Assembly: GCA_030528025.1 (NCBI GenBank)
Contig: JAUMZP010000001.1
Coordinates: 62,001-126,000 of the forward strand
Direction: 5' to 3'
Length of the DNA stretch: 64,000 nucleotides
Origin: Candidatus Saccharimonadota bacterium
GTDB taxonomy: Bacteria; Patescibacteriota; Saccharimonadia; Saccharimonadales; Saccharimonadaceae
Both the position numbers and the translations under genes were made by a program. Below the pieces are notes generated by a model that was not told the origin of the DNA, did not search any database, and was given only the letters and a program-made list of their open reading frames with translations. Numbering within the stretch: position 1 is the first letter of the stretch; each line of letters begins with the position of its first letter. Positions 44,799 through 53,519 of this stretch are shown here, in pieces.

Positions 44799-45806
44799 TC
44801 AAGATATACCGCCCTTCCCCTGCTTCACGCCATTCAACACACCAAGGTAGCAGCTGGCAAATTCCGCTAGAATCATGCCGTGTAATATTTGCTCGATCTC
44901 TGTCTCGCCAGCAAGCAAAATAGACTTTGCATGGGGTCTGCGGCCACTGAGGCGGCGATCGAGCGCTGCCATGCGCTGCTGGGTAGCGGCGTCATTCTCA
45001 CTCGCGAGGTCGAAAAGCGTAAATGGCTTATCTACCGGATGGCTCAGCCAGCCATGAGCACCAGCGTGCTCTGCCTCGATGAGGGTGGTAGAAAAGGCTA
45101 CATTGTGCGCCTGCTCCTGCCAACACCACTGCCACCACTGAGCCACTGGCGCGAGCACCCCACTACCACAAAACACCGCCGTCTTGCCCGCTGCTTGGCG
45201 TGCGAGCTGCTTGGCGAGGTTATAGGTGGTCGACACAGTAGCGCCCCACTGCTGCAGTGCGTCGCTCACATGGGCTGCGCTATGTATAGCATCCACCACA
45301 TCACTATCCAGCAGGTGGTAAGCCGCCAGCAGCCCACCAAGCGTTGTGATCATGCGCTGCCGATCTACCTGCCCTTTTCTACGAGCAATTGGCACAGTAG
45401 TAGCTGCAGGGTACTCAGCCGCGGCAGCGTCATGAGTGAGCAGAACGGCCGAAGCGGAATGCTGCTGTGCATAGCGCAGTATATTTTTCACTTGGTAAGG
45501 TGAGATGCCAGCCTCGATAATAATCACCAAGCTGTGTGCATCCACAAATGGTGGCACTGCTGCTGCCTCGCAGCACAGTACAGGCACAGTCATATAAGGC
45601 TGCACGAGCTGCTGAGCAACGAGAGAAAGCACTGCACCACCATCCGTCGCTATAATAACAATATTATGAATATCATGCTGGGGTGATATGTGTGAGAGCT
45701 GATTTGTTACCTCTGTTGGCAGCGCCGTATGTTTCCATAATGTTGCAATGTGATGCAGGGCAGCTTCGGCACCGCGTTGACGCAATATGGTCTGGTCATC
45801 AAGCAT
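44799..45806 (-). CDS. SIS-domain sugar isomerase, PGI/PMI-like
   Basis: 335 residues from ATG 45806, which has AAGGAG 6 bases upstream. An N-terminal SIS domain (IVIIATDGGAVLSLVAQQLV, about 45-64, then SLVIIIEAGISPYQVKNIL) and a second SIS-like half with GKTAVFCGSGVLAPVAQWWQ fit the bifunctional phosphoglucose/phosphomannose isomerase family (bact-PGI_C). It ends AEFASCYLGVLNGVKQGKGGI. It may convert glucose-6-P or mannose-6-P with fructose-6-P for glycolysis and nucleotide-sugar supply. Key residues are not fully checked. Confidence 0.78.
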   Translation of the reverse strand: MLDDQTILRQRGAEAALHHIATLWKHTALPTEVTNQLSHISPQHDIHNIVIIATDGGAVLSLVAQQLVQPYMTVPVLCCEAAAVPPFVDAHSLVIIIEAGISPYQVKNILRYAQQHSASAVLLTHDAAAAEYPAATTVPIARRKGQVDRQRMITTLGGLLAAYHLLDSDVVDAIHSAAHVSDALQQWGATVSTTYNLAKQLARQAAGKTAVFCGSGVLAPVAQWWQWCWQEQAHNVAFSTTLIEAEHAGAHGWLSHPVDKPFTLFDLASENDAATQQRMAALDRRLSGRRPHAKSILLAGETEIEQILHGMILAEFASCYLGVLNGVKQGKGGIS

Positions 45807-45896
45807 AATCGTCTCCTTCTGCTTGCAAGAGTATACCCTCCCATGATACATTAATTAGCAGAGAATCATAAGCATATTTGGAGACAGGTGGGAACC

Positions 45897-46361
45897 ATGA
45901 ATATCAGCACTACATCACAATCAATTACCGACGATCAAGAGCTTGCCAAGGTGCTTGCTGGGATCGGCCCGCAGGTAGGCACAGCAGCGTCGCAGCGGTC
46001 GCAGGCGATGATGTCGGGGCAAGGTGCTGGCCGTTCATCACTCTCGGGTATGTCGGGCAATATGGGATCGTCGGTGCCAGTTATGTCCTCGCAGCAGCAA
46101 CCATCGCAGCCTGCACCTAGTGGTGAAGCGCTCAATGGCGTTAAACAATCGGCGATCAAAGAGCTGCGCCCACTGGTGGATAAGCTCAACGTTAGCCCGG
46201 ATGAGAAGTTCGATACCTATTTGCTTTTGATCCGCTCGACGGATGACAAGAGTTTGATTGACCCAGCGTACCAAATTGCCAAATCCATCCGCGACGAAAC
46301 CCGCCGCGCCCAAGCGCTGCTCGATATCATCAAAGAGATTGATTATTTGTCGCAGCGGTAA
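45897..46361 (+). CDS. Small conserved-looking hypothetical protein
   Basis: 154 residues from ATG 45897, with GGTGG/GGAG upstream; a GTG at 45888 is also in frame. The N-terminus is followed by an S/Q/G/M-rich linker (about 30-75). The last 75 residues are helical and charged (AIKELRPLVDKLNVSPDEKFDTYLLLIR, then RDETRRAQALLDIIKEIDYL). There is no signal or membrane segment. It is followed by a strong terminator and preceded by a divergent isomerase gene. No family is recognised. Confidence 0.7.
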   Translation: MNISTTSQSITDDQELAKVLAGIGPQVGTAASQRSQAMMSGQGAGRSSLSGMSGNMGSSVPVMSSQQQPSQPAPSGEALNGVKQSAIKELRPLVDKLNVSPDEKFDTYLLLIRSTDDKSLIDPAYQIAKSIRDETRRAQALLDIIKEIDYLSQR

Positions 46362-46384
46362 CGATTAATCTTATAGTAAGGGGC

Positions 46385-46411
46385 AAAAATCCATCAACGT
46401 GATGGATTTTT
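46385..46411 (+). terminator. Bidirectional-looking terminator
   Basis: Perfect 12-bp stem AAAAATCCATCA (46385-46396) / TGATGGATTTTT (46400-46411) with a 3-base loop. Confidence 0.85.
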
Positions 46412-46470
46412 ACGTGTATTTTGTTCTCATAATTATCGACATATTATGTAATATATGATAATATAACTGC

Positions 46471-47253
46471 ATGCATCACGAACTTGGATTAACAAACAAC
46501 TCATCAGATATCGAAACTGCCCCGTATCATGGGGAGAATGAATTAAAAGAAGGCGTTTTAGAGGCGCTTGAGAAATCATGTCAGACGATTCGCGAGTTCC
46601 AGCAAGAGCAATATGCTGAGCTTATAAAGCTTATCAACAGTGAAGCTCTAAAGTTAGCACGAATGCAATTTCCTGAGAACATGAGAGAGCTCAGCGCTAC
46701 AATGCGTAACAAGAAGGCGCCTGAGCAAGCACGAGAGAATGCACGAGCGCAGGTGCGAGAAATTGTTGATTTCATGAAGCGAGTCATTATGAATGAAATT
46801 AACGTGAGGAATGTTGATGATCCCCCTATCGAAAATGCTCGAAATATTGTCAATGGCGTGATAGAAGACTATGGCGTCAACAGGAATAATCCTCAGGCTG
46901 TACTTGAGGCACTTGGTGTATTGAGAATTGATGAAGAGGGAAAGAAATCATATCGTTATCCAGGTGAGCCGTTAATGCCCCAACAGACTACCGCTGCTTA
47001 TAGTGCGTACAAGAAGGCAGTTGATGAGCACGAAGCAGCAGGAGAATCGTTTAGGCAAGACAAAGGTGATGATAATAGGAGAAATAACCTCATTAAGGCA
47101 GATATGGCTCGTCGGTATGCGCACATTGCGGTTGCTCGAGACTTTAAAAGAATATTTGGCTTAAACCATCCTGATGGGACATCTTATACAGAGAAAGATT
47201 ATCGGGAGCTAGTAGCAGAAATGCTTGTAACAGATCGCCAAAACGAACAATAA
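46471..47253 (+). CDS. Hypothetical soluble helical protein
   Basis: 260 residues, acidic/basic mixed and mostly helical. It is E/Q/R/N-rich, with EALEKSCQTIREFQQEQYAELIKLI and REIVDFMKRVIMNEINVRNVDD in the first half, and no signal peptide or membrane helix. It is flanked by terminators on both sides, so it is a single-gene unit. TATGAT lies 10 bases before the ATG, with no clear ribosome site. Codon use seems more A/G-rich than in neighbours. I recognise no family. Confidence 0.68.
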   Translation: MHHELGLTNNSSDIETAPYHGENELKEGVLEALEKSCQTIREFQQEQYAELIKLINSEALKLARMQFPENMRELSATMRNKKAPEQARENARAQVREIVDFMKRVIMNEINVRNVDDPPIENARNIVNGVIEDYGVNRNNPQAVLEALGVLRIDEEGKKSYRYPGEPLMPQQTTAAYSAYKKAVDEHEAAGESFRQDKGDDNRRNNLIKADMARRYAHIAVARDFKRIFGLNHPDGTSYTEKDYRELVAEMLVTDRQNEQ

Positions 47254-47294
47254 AGCCGTACTTTCTATACTAACCCTAGTTATAGTAGATATAG

Positions 47295-47322
47295 AAACTC
47301 GTCACTCTTGTGACGAGTTTTT
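47295..47322 (+). terminator. Terminator of the helical hypothetical gene
   Basis: 10-bp stem AAACTCGTCA (47295-47304) / TGACGAGTTT (47311-47320), followed by TTTTT. Confidence 0.85.
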
Positions 47323-47398
47323 GCTAAGTATATATAATAAATTTACATTTAAACAACAATTATTAGTTACCCAAGCATAATGATAAGAAAACCAAGAA

Positions 47399-48805
47399 TT
47401 AGGAAGTTTTCTGAGTAGATGAAGAGTGTTTTGCTGGGCGGGATATAGACTTTTTTCTACGTTTATTATTCTCTTTTGTGCACTTGCTCTTGCCTCGTGC
47501 TGGCTTCTTCTTCGATGCTTGCCGCTCGTGGATAGCGTTTCGTACCTCTGTTATTTCGTCCCAAGGGTGGGTTCCGTCGGCCCGTTCGATGGTTTTTTCG
47601 TGGCCTTTGCCCAGGAAGACGACGGTGTCTCGGGTGGTGCGAGCACGGCGAATAGCAAAGCGGATGGCCTCAGCGCGGTCGTGGATGAGAAAGAGGTCGG
47701 TGTCTTGGGTTTTGCCAGCAGCTTCTGCGCCTTTGGCGATTTGGGTGAGGATGTGTTGCCCATCGACGTCACGGTCGTCTTCTTCGGTGAGAATAAGCTC
47801 GTCGGCGATGCGTCCTGCGATCTTGCCTTGGATGGCTCGCTTGGACTCATCGCGCCGGCCAGCTGAGCCAAACAGGACGACCAGCTTGCCTTTCGTGCTC
47901 GCTCGCACACTACCGAGGAGCCGCTCAAAGGCGTCGGGTGTGTGAGCAAAATCGACAATAACGGAGAATGGCTGCCCAGCATCCACGACTGTCATGCGGC
48001 CATCCACCCCAGTGAGTGCAGCTAGGCCGTGTTCGATCTGCGCCCGGCTTAAGCCCACCTCGTGCCCCACTGCTACTGCGGCTAGGCTGTTGGCAATGTT
48101 GAACTCACCCGGCATATTGATGGTGATGTGGTGCATCTCCCCCATTAGCCACACATCGTAGCGGCTACCCGAGGCGGTTTGGGTGATGTTAGTCGCCCGG
48201 ATGTTGCCGTTAGCGATGCCGTAGCATAGGCTGCGGGGCACGGCTTGCTCGAAGACTGCTGCTGATGGGTCATCCGCATTGATAATGCCAACCCGCCGCG
48301 CCAGCTTGAAGAGACGCATTTTGGCGGCGCGGTAGCGCTCAAATGTCTTATGATAATCTAAGTGTTCGTGTGTGACGTTGGTCATAACGGCGATGTCTAT
48401 TGGAATGCCAAAGATGCGATGCTGCGCCAATGCATGGCTCGTTACCTCTAGCACCACCCACTGCACATTATGCCGCCGAAATTCCGCCAAACGCTGCTGC
48501 AACAGGGGTGCAGATACGGTGGTCATGTGCTCGGTTTGTGATGTGATGTCGTCGTTCACTCCATATGCCACTGTCGTCATTAGGCCGACATTATAGCCTG
48601 CTTCGACCAGCATGCGGTGGATCATAAAGCATGTGGTAGTCTTGCCGTTCGTTCCCGTTACGCCAATGACGTGCATGCCCTGGGCTGGAAAACCTTGGTT
48701 AGTCGCTGCTGCAGTGGCTTCAAGCAGCCGATAACCTGGTTCCAGCGCAGCCAGCACGCTAGGTGGGAGAGTATTCTTGAGTGTTTGTTTTAGAGAAAAT
48801 GCCAT
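47399..48805 (-). CDS. MurE-like UDP-MurNAc-peptide ligase lacking most of the N-terminal domain
   Basis: 468 residues from ATG 48805; the frame extends to 48871 but lies before the TATAAT at 48813-48818. The Mur ligase P-loop GVTGTNGKTTT starts at about residue 48, whereas in classical MurE it lies near residue 110, so the domain that binds the UDP part is largely missing. LEVTSHAL, MTNVTHEHLDYH and GEFNIANSLAA follow the family. The DNPR motif typical of meso-DAP-adding MurE is not seen; EEDDRDVDG stands in that region. A K/R/S-rich tail of about 40 residues ends the protein. The amino acid added cannot be read from sequence. It may be MurE itself or a MurT-like relative. Confidence 0.83.
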   Translation of the reverse strand: MAFSLKQTLKNTLPPSVLAALEPGYRLLEATAAATNQGFPAQGMHVIGVTGTNGKTTTCFMIHRMLVEAGYNVGLMTTVAYGVNDDITSQTEHMTTVSAPLLQQRLAEFRRHNVQWVVLEVTSHALAQHRIFGIPIDIAVMTNVTHEHLDYHKTFERYRAAKMRLFKLARRVGIINADDPSAAVFEQAVPRSLCYGIANGNIRATNITQTASGSRYDVWLMGEMHHITINMPGEFNIANSLAAVAVGHEVGLSRAQIEHGLAALTGVDGRMTVVDAGQPFSVIVDFAHTPDAFERLLGSVRASTKGKLVVLFGSAGRRDESKRAIQGKIAGRIADELILTEEDDRDVDGQHILTQIAKGAEAAGKTQDTDLFLIHDRAEAIRFAIRRARTTRDTVVFLGKGHEKTIERADGTHPWDEITEVRNAIHERQASKKKPARGKSKCTKENNKRRKKSISRPAKHSSSTQKTS

Positions 48806-48812
48806 GGTATAT

Positions 48813-48818
48813 ATTATA
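48813..48818 (-). promoter_or_regulatory. -10 element of the MurE-like gene (leaderless type)
   Basis: TATAAT, 7 bases before the ATG at 48805. Confidence 0.6.
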
Positions 48819-49140
48819 CCACTTTTGGTAATATTTAAAACCATGAGGGGCATGATTTTTGAACAAAGCAAACTTGGGAGAAAGAGTGCAGAATTTCTCT
48901 TATTTCAGCCGTAGTGTTTCGTCATTTTATCTGATGAAGTGGCGAAATTTGTCGTTGTACTGGTAGAATTCTCTCGTATTAGCACGAGTGATTACATATT
49001 CTCGTAGAATGTTAACTTGAGTATCGCATGAGACGGAAAAGGAGAAATTGAGAGTGAGCCTACCATTGAGGCTCAAACTCATGCAATTTGATTTTTTATC
49101 ATCATACTACTCTCTCATCTTTCCTGCTCTGCTATTCTGC

Positions 49141-49146
49141 TATAAT
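49141..49146 (+). promoter_or_regulatory. -10 element of tsaD (leaderless type)
   Basis: TATAAT, 6 bases before ATG 49153. No ribosome site is present between them. Confidence 0.62.
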
Positions 49147-49152
49147 AACCTC

Positions 49153-50256
49153 ATGAAGATTCTTGGGATTGAGAGCAGCTGCGATGAGACAGCGGCTGCG
49201 GTGGTGGCTGATGGGCGGCGTCTGCTGAGTAGTGTCGTGCACTCGCAGATAGATATCCATGCCCAGTATGGAGGCGTGGTGCCAGAAGTAGCAGCGCGGA
49301 GCCATATTGAGATGATTACCCCGGTGATTGACCGCGCATTGGCCGAGGCAGCGTGCAGCTGGGATGAGATTGATGGCATTGCTGTGACGTATGCACCTGG
49401 GCTGGTAGGGTCACTATTGGTCGGGACGCTGGCAGCGCGGACGCTCGCAATTGTGCACAAGAAGCCGCTCTACGCGATTCATCATGTGGAAGCGCATGTC
49501 TATGCTAACTTTGTGGTGGAGGACGGCCGGCCAAAGCCCGAGCCAGCCCTAGCGCTCCCTGCTGTGCAGCCGAGCTTCCCTATGCTGGCGCTCATTGTCT
49601 CTGGTGGGCATAGTCAATTGGTGCTGTTTCGGGCGCATGGTAACTATACACTACTTGGTCAAACACAGGATGATGCTGTGGGCGAAGCCTTCGACAAGGT
49701 AGCGAAGATCATTGGTTTGCCCTACCCTGGCGGCCCGGCCATTGCTGCTGCCGCTACGCACGGTGACCCGCAGCATTACGCGTTACCTAAGGCGCGGATG
49801 CATGGCCAGTACGATTTCTCTTTTTCGGGCCTTAAAACAGCCGTGCTGCGCCGAATGCAAGCCGAGGTAGGCAAAGATACCTCTTTTCCTTCGCACGAGC
49901 TTCCAGCGCTTGTTACGCCGCAGCAGCGCTATGATATGGCGGCGAGCTTCCAGCGTGTGGCGATAGAGACGTTAGTCGATAAGACGGTGCTGGCTTATGA
50001 ATACTATGCGCCACGCTCCGTCGTGATTGCTGGTGGTGTGGCGGCCAACCAAGAACTTCGCCGCCAGCTGCGCATTGCCCTGCCCTGCTCTATTAGCTAC
50101 GCACCAATGGCCTTTTGCACAGACAATGCAGTGATGATCGCCGCCCTCGGCTACTACTACGCCCAGGCTGGCCACACAGTCGACCCATACCTGCTCGAAG
50201 TGCAGCCGAGTTTGTCGATGCGCGAAGCGGTGTGGGGTGGCCACGAAGCACAGTAG
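49153..50256 (+). CDS. tsaD: tRNA N6-adenosine threonylcarbamoyltransferase TsaD
   Basis: 367 residues from ATG 49153 (MKILGIESSCDETAAAVV), the canonical opening; the frame is open to 49048 but the extra residues are not family-like. The metal ligands H111 and H115 are in HHVEAH. IVSGGHSQLVL, YPGGPAIAAAA, YDFSFSGLKTAV and GGVAANQELRRQL are all present. TsaD completes the t6A modification of A37 in ANN-decoding tRNAs with TsaB and TsaE, which are not in this window. It is monocistronic. Confidence 0.96.
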   Translation: MKILGIESSCDETAAAVVADGRRLLSSVVHSQIDIHAQYGGVVPEVAARSHIEMITPVIDRALAEAACSWDEIDGIAVTYAPGLVGSLLVGTLAARTLAIVHKKPLYAIHHVEAHVYANFVVEDGRPKPEPALALPAVQPSFPMLALIVSGGHSQLVLFRAHGNYTLLGQTQDDAVGEAFDKVAKIIGLPYPGGPAIAAAATHGDPQHYALPKARMHGQYDFSFSGLKTAVLRRMQAEVGKDTSFPSHELPALVTPQQRYDMAASFQRVAIETLVDKTVLAYEYYAPRSVVIAGGVAANQELRRQLRIALPCSISYAPMAFCTDNAVMIAALGYYYAQAGHTVDPYLLEVQPSLSMREAVWGGHEAQ

Positions 50257-50366
50257 ATATGTTTTGATGATATTCGAGATGATGATACCAGCGTGTAATT
50301 ACGCGTAGCAGAGTGTCATTTGCATGTTGGCACAGAGTAGTTGTTGACGTTTGGATAAGTTGGTCT

Positions 50367-51623
50367 CTACCGACCAACCATACTACGCACCGCACGCATA
50401 CAGCGAACCACCTGATATATGAATGGCCGAGCGATATATTCATAGCAGCCAGCGCGTTCCTCCAGCTGGCCGCCAAAGCCTTTCTTGAAGTGATATACCC
50501 CCTCTTGCTCGGGGAAGCCATTGAAGTTTCCGCTTGTGCCGTAGAAGTTATAGCGCTGAGCGCCAAGGCTGATGGCACGGCGCATTGCTGCGTATTGCAG
50601 GGCGTATGAGCCAGAGAACTTGGCATGTTGATCGTCCGACCCACTGAGAAAATACACCACCTCGTTATCGCTCGTGTGCATGAATATGGCGGCGGCCAGC
50701 GGTAGGACATCGCCGCTAGCTACCTGGCATAGCGCTTGATAATCTGCTAGACGTTTGGATACCGCGGTGAGCTGATTGTCGAGCTCCTTCACCTGCCCTT
50801 GCCTGTCTGGCTCGGTCGCTAGCGCATCGCGCTCGGCTTGCAGCGTATCGTGCTGGCCGCTGAGGCGGGCTTGGTAGCCAGCAAGGTCGAGCTCGGCAAT
50901 CAGGAACCACGCCTGCTTGCGGTGAAAGGCGCGGAACAATTGCTGATAAAATTCCTCGCTGCGTCCTGAGAAGCCACGCCGCGTACCAGTATCAATCAAT
51001 AACTTCGCAAACGGGGCGAGGTCATCCACTGCAGTAATCTCGCGTACCGCCACCCCATACTTGGTGGCTGCCTTGATGCAGTTGCGTGTCTTGGCATCGA
51101 AGCTTTTGAGTAGTGCTGCGTCGTCGTGATAGGGCGAGAGATCTTTGGTAAAGAACCAGCGCACGTAGCGCGCGTTGTGATCGGTCTGCTGCGGGGGAAT
51201 AGCGCGAAAGCTTGCCTTTTCTAATTGTTGCAATGCCTTGGCCGTGCCTGCTACTTCGAGAAGCTGAGTAGGGTCACTTCCCTGCCGTAGGATGAGTGGC
51301 GGCTGAAGTCGAAGTAAAATACCTTTATGTGCTTTGACATATTTCTTAAGTTCTGTCAATAATATACTGAGCACTGCTGAGTTGTGATAATCCACGAGCG
51401 GCCCTTGCAAACATTCAAACTCGCTATAGCCCAAGGTGCGCCACTCGTACAATACAGCAGTAGCCACCAAGCGCTCACCCTCAGCAAACAGCCCCAGATA
51501 ATGTGGCTGCCAGCCCAGCTGTGCCACTCGCTTGGCATTAGCGGCTGATTGGACGAAGCTCCCTAGCGGATGCTGCGCCACAAATTGTTCGAGTGTGGAT
51601 GGTTTAATAGGTTTGAGCTGCAT
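50367..51623 (-). CDS. FemAB-family aminoacyltransferase with coiled-coil insert
   Basis: 418 residues. It has the FemABX layout of two GNAT-like halves. It opens with LGSFVQSAANAKRVAQLGWQPHYLG, and later has ISLGAQRYNFYGTSGNFNGFPEQEGVYHFKKGFGG, the C-terminal family signature. A coiled coil at about 245-300 (E/Q/L/R-rich, QAERDALATEPDRQG) matches the helical arm of FemA. FemAB enzymes add amino acids from aminoacyl-tRNA to the peptide of lipid II, forming interpeptide bridges. A second homologue is divergently encoded at 51823. Confidence 0.9.
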   Translation of the reverse strand: MQLKPIKPSTLEQFVAQHPLGSFVQSAANAKRVAQLGWQPHYLGLFAEGERLVATAVLYEWRTLGYSEFECLQGPLVDYHNSAVLSILLTELKKYVKAHKGILLRLQPPLILRQGSDPTQLLEVAGTAKALQQLEKASFRAIPPQQTDHNARYVRWFFTKDLSPYHDDAALLKSFDAKTRNCIKAATKYGVAVREITAVDDLAPFAKLLIDTGTRRGFSGRSEEFYQQLFRAFHRKQAWFLIAELDLAGYQARLSGQHDTLQAERDALATEPDRQGQVKELDNQLTAVSKRLADYQALCQVASGDVLPLAAAIFMHTSDNEVVYFLSGSDDQHAKFSGSYALQYAAMRRAISLGAQRYNFYGTSGNFNGFPEQEGVYHFKKGFGGQLEERAGCYEYIARPFIYQVVRCMRAVRSMVGR

Positions 51624-51810
51624 AATAATAGCGCTAGTATAGCATTTTTGAGTGGTGAGAGGAAGAGAGTGATAGTGATGAGTAACACACGATTGGCTAT
51701 AATGAAGGAGTTTAGAGAGATATTACCTTGCATTAGACTCATCATTTTGTCCAAGTATACATGAAATTGTTTTTGCAATAATCATCAGTGAAAATCCGCC
51801 ACAAAGTTGC

Positions 51811-51816
51811 TATACT
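51811..51816 (+). promoter_or_regulatory. -10 element of the second FemAB gene (leaderless type)
   Basis: TATACT, 6 bases before ATG 51823. Confidence 0.55.
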
Positions 51817-51822
51817 AATGTT

Positions 51823-52776
51823 ATGAAACATTTTTTACAGACTGAGGCATGGGAGGCCTTTCAACAAGCGCAGCAGCGCCATACGGTGCGGCGAGTAGAC
51901 AAAGGGTGGCAGTATTATGGCATCATTGAGCACGGTCGGCTCAACCATCGGTTGTATGTACCCTATGGGCCCGAAGCAGATAATGATGCAGCCCAGGAAG
52001 CTGCACTCAAGGATATTATTGCCACTGGGCGGCAATATGGTGCAGATTTCGTGCGGGTCGACCCCCGAACGACACGACTTGAGCAGTTGCAAAATCTTGG
52101 CTTTCGCAAGGCAAAAAGTCTCCAGCCAGATCGAACGATTATTAATGATGTAACGATGGATCACGATGCGATCCTGGCTAATGCCAAGCAAGCAGTGCGT
52201 TACACGTGGCGCAAAAATCAGAAGGCAGGTGTGCGGTTCCATACCAGTTACGAGCCAGCAGATATCGAGATCTTTCTTGATATGATTCACGATGTTGCCA
52301 AGCGTACTGGCATGCAGCCGCATAGCGATGTCTACTTTCGCCAAATGGCAGAAGTGCTTTTTCCACGTAAGGCAGCTGGCTTGATGTATGCCACGCTAGA
52401 AGATAAGCCAGTTGCTAGCCTGATATTCTTTAGTGACGGCACGACGATGGCCTATGCCCACGCTGCGTCCTACACCGCTCAACGCAACCTCAGCCCAGCT
52501 ACAGCACTAGTGGTGTCTGCCCTCTTCTATGCGCACGATACCGGACACAAATTCTTTGACTTTTACGGCGTTGCACCAGACGATGTGCCGAAGGATCACC
52601 CTTGGGCGGGCTTCACGCACTTTAAGAAGTCGTTTGGGGGTACGCCAGTGGATTATATCGGCACCTGGGAGAAACCTCTCCACCCACTGCGCTACCGGCT
52701 GTATCACCTCTACCAAGCGCTGTATCAACATGTGCGTAGTCTGCGCCAAGCATCGTATCGTCGCTCGCATAAGTAG
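51823..52776 (+). CDS. FemAB-family aminoacyltransferase, short form
   Basis: 317 residues without the coiled-coil arm. It opens MKHFLQTEAWEAFQQAQQRH. The substrate-site region is QAVRYTWRKNQKAGVRF (about 127-143), and the family end is GHKFFDFYGVAPDD...HPWAGFTHFKKSFGG (about 242-273). It is likely a second bridge-forming enzyme or one with another acceptor. Together with the divergent FemAB gene this suggests a branched wall peptide. The amino acid donor is unknown. Confidence 0.88.
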   Translation: MKHFLQTEAWEAFQQAQQRHTVRRVDKGWQYYGIIEHGRLNHRLYVPYGPEADNDAAQEAALKDIIATGRQYGADFVRVDPRTTRLEQLQNLGFRKAKSLQPDRTIINDVTMDHDAILANAKQAVRYTWRKNQKAGVRFHTSYEPADIEIFLDMIHDVAKRTGMQPHSDVYFRQMAEVLFPRKAAGLMYATLEDKPVASLIFFSDGTTMAYAHAASYTAQRNLSPATALVVSALFYAHDTGHKFFDFYGVAPDDVPKDHPWAGFTHFKKSFGGTPVDYIGTWEKPLHPLRYRLYHLYQALYQHVRSLRQASYRRSHK

Positions 52777-52798
52777 TAGCTGGTGGAGTCACTCAGAG

Positions 52799-52825
52799 AA
52801 AGACGCTCTAGTGGGGCGTCTTTTT
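52799..52825 (+). terminator. Terminator of the short FemAB gene
   Basis: 8-bp stem AAAGACGC (52799-52806) / GCGTCTTT (52816-52823), followed by a TTTTT run. Confidence 0.85.
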
Positions 52826-53519
52826 ATATTATCTTTCCCCTCTCCCCCTACTGATGTGACTTTAGATGGAAAACAATATGAGATCCATATGCTGACGTGG
52901 GGCTATAGAGCCTGATAAAGTTTCACACATTATTCACGTGAAATGAGGATATGTATGATGAGTAATTGGGCTATCACTTCCCTGTTGCAATTTAATTTTG
53001 GTTGTAATTATGATAAAAACACACTGTCTTTATTCTTGATTTATTATTCATACATCCCTTTTGCATTGTATGAAGCGCGTTAATGGATGCAGCATGATGG
53101 TATATGGGCAGACATTTGCAGTACAAAGACTTCTGTTGTTTCTCTGGTAAGTCTGCCCATTCCCCTATGCTCTACTGGATGAGATAGTAAAATTGTAATT
53201 GCTTTAGTCACAGGCCGTCACACATCACACCTTCCACGTGGAAACTACACGATAGGAAACTATGAGAACAAGTGACTACTCGATAGTGACTAATTTGCAA
53301 AACGAGACATCTATCATATCACCGCTGTCAGCTACGTCATAGCCTTATCACTAACCCCTGTCACCTCTGCCGTTGAGCTGTCAAACGTGCTATACTAGGT
53401 AGCTGAAGTTGCACCAAAAAATCGGCCTGGCAGATGCTGCACACATATTTTTCACGTGAAGCATCGACCGCGCTGTTTTCGTGTGAAAAGTATCAATAAT
53501 CTGTAAGGAAGCCACCGCC
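52826..53519. other. Long intergenic region with three CACGTG-centred palindromes upstream of valS
   Basis: About 690 bases without a supported gene. TTCACGTGAA occurs at 52933-52942 and 53451-53460, and TTCCACGTGGAA at 53232-53243. The site at 53448-53463 matches 14 of 16 positions of the known parS consensus TGTTTCACGTGAAACA. TATACT at 53391-53396 is a likely valS promoter, giving a leader of about 115 bases. In the leader, TTTTCAC (53449-53455) and GTGAAAA (53483-53489) can also form a hairpin. No T-box motif (AGGGTGG...) was seen. Confidence 0.5.

Noticed and set aside
53396-53519. T-box riboswitch before valS
   Set aside because: The leader is long enough, but the AGGGTGG...GCG core and specifier stem are not seen.
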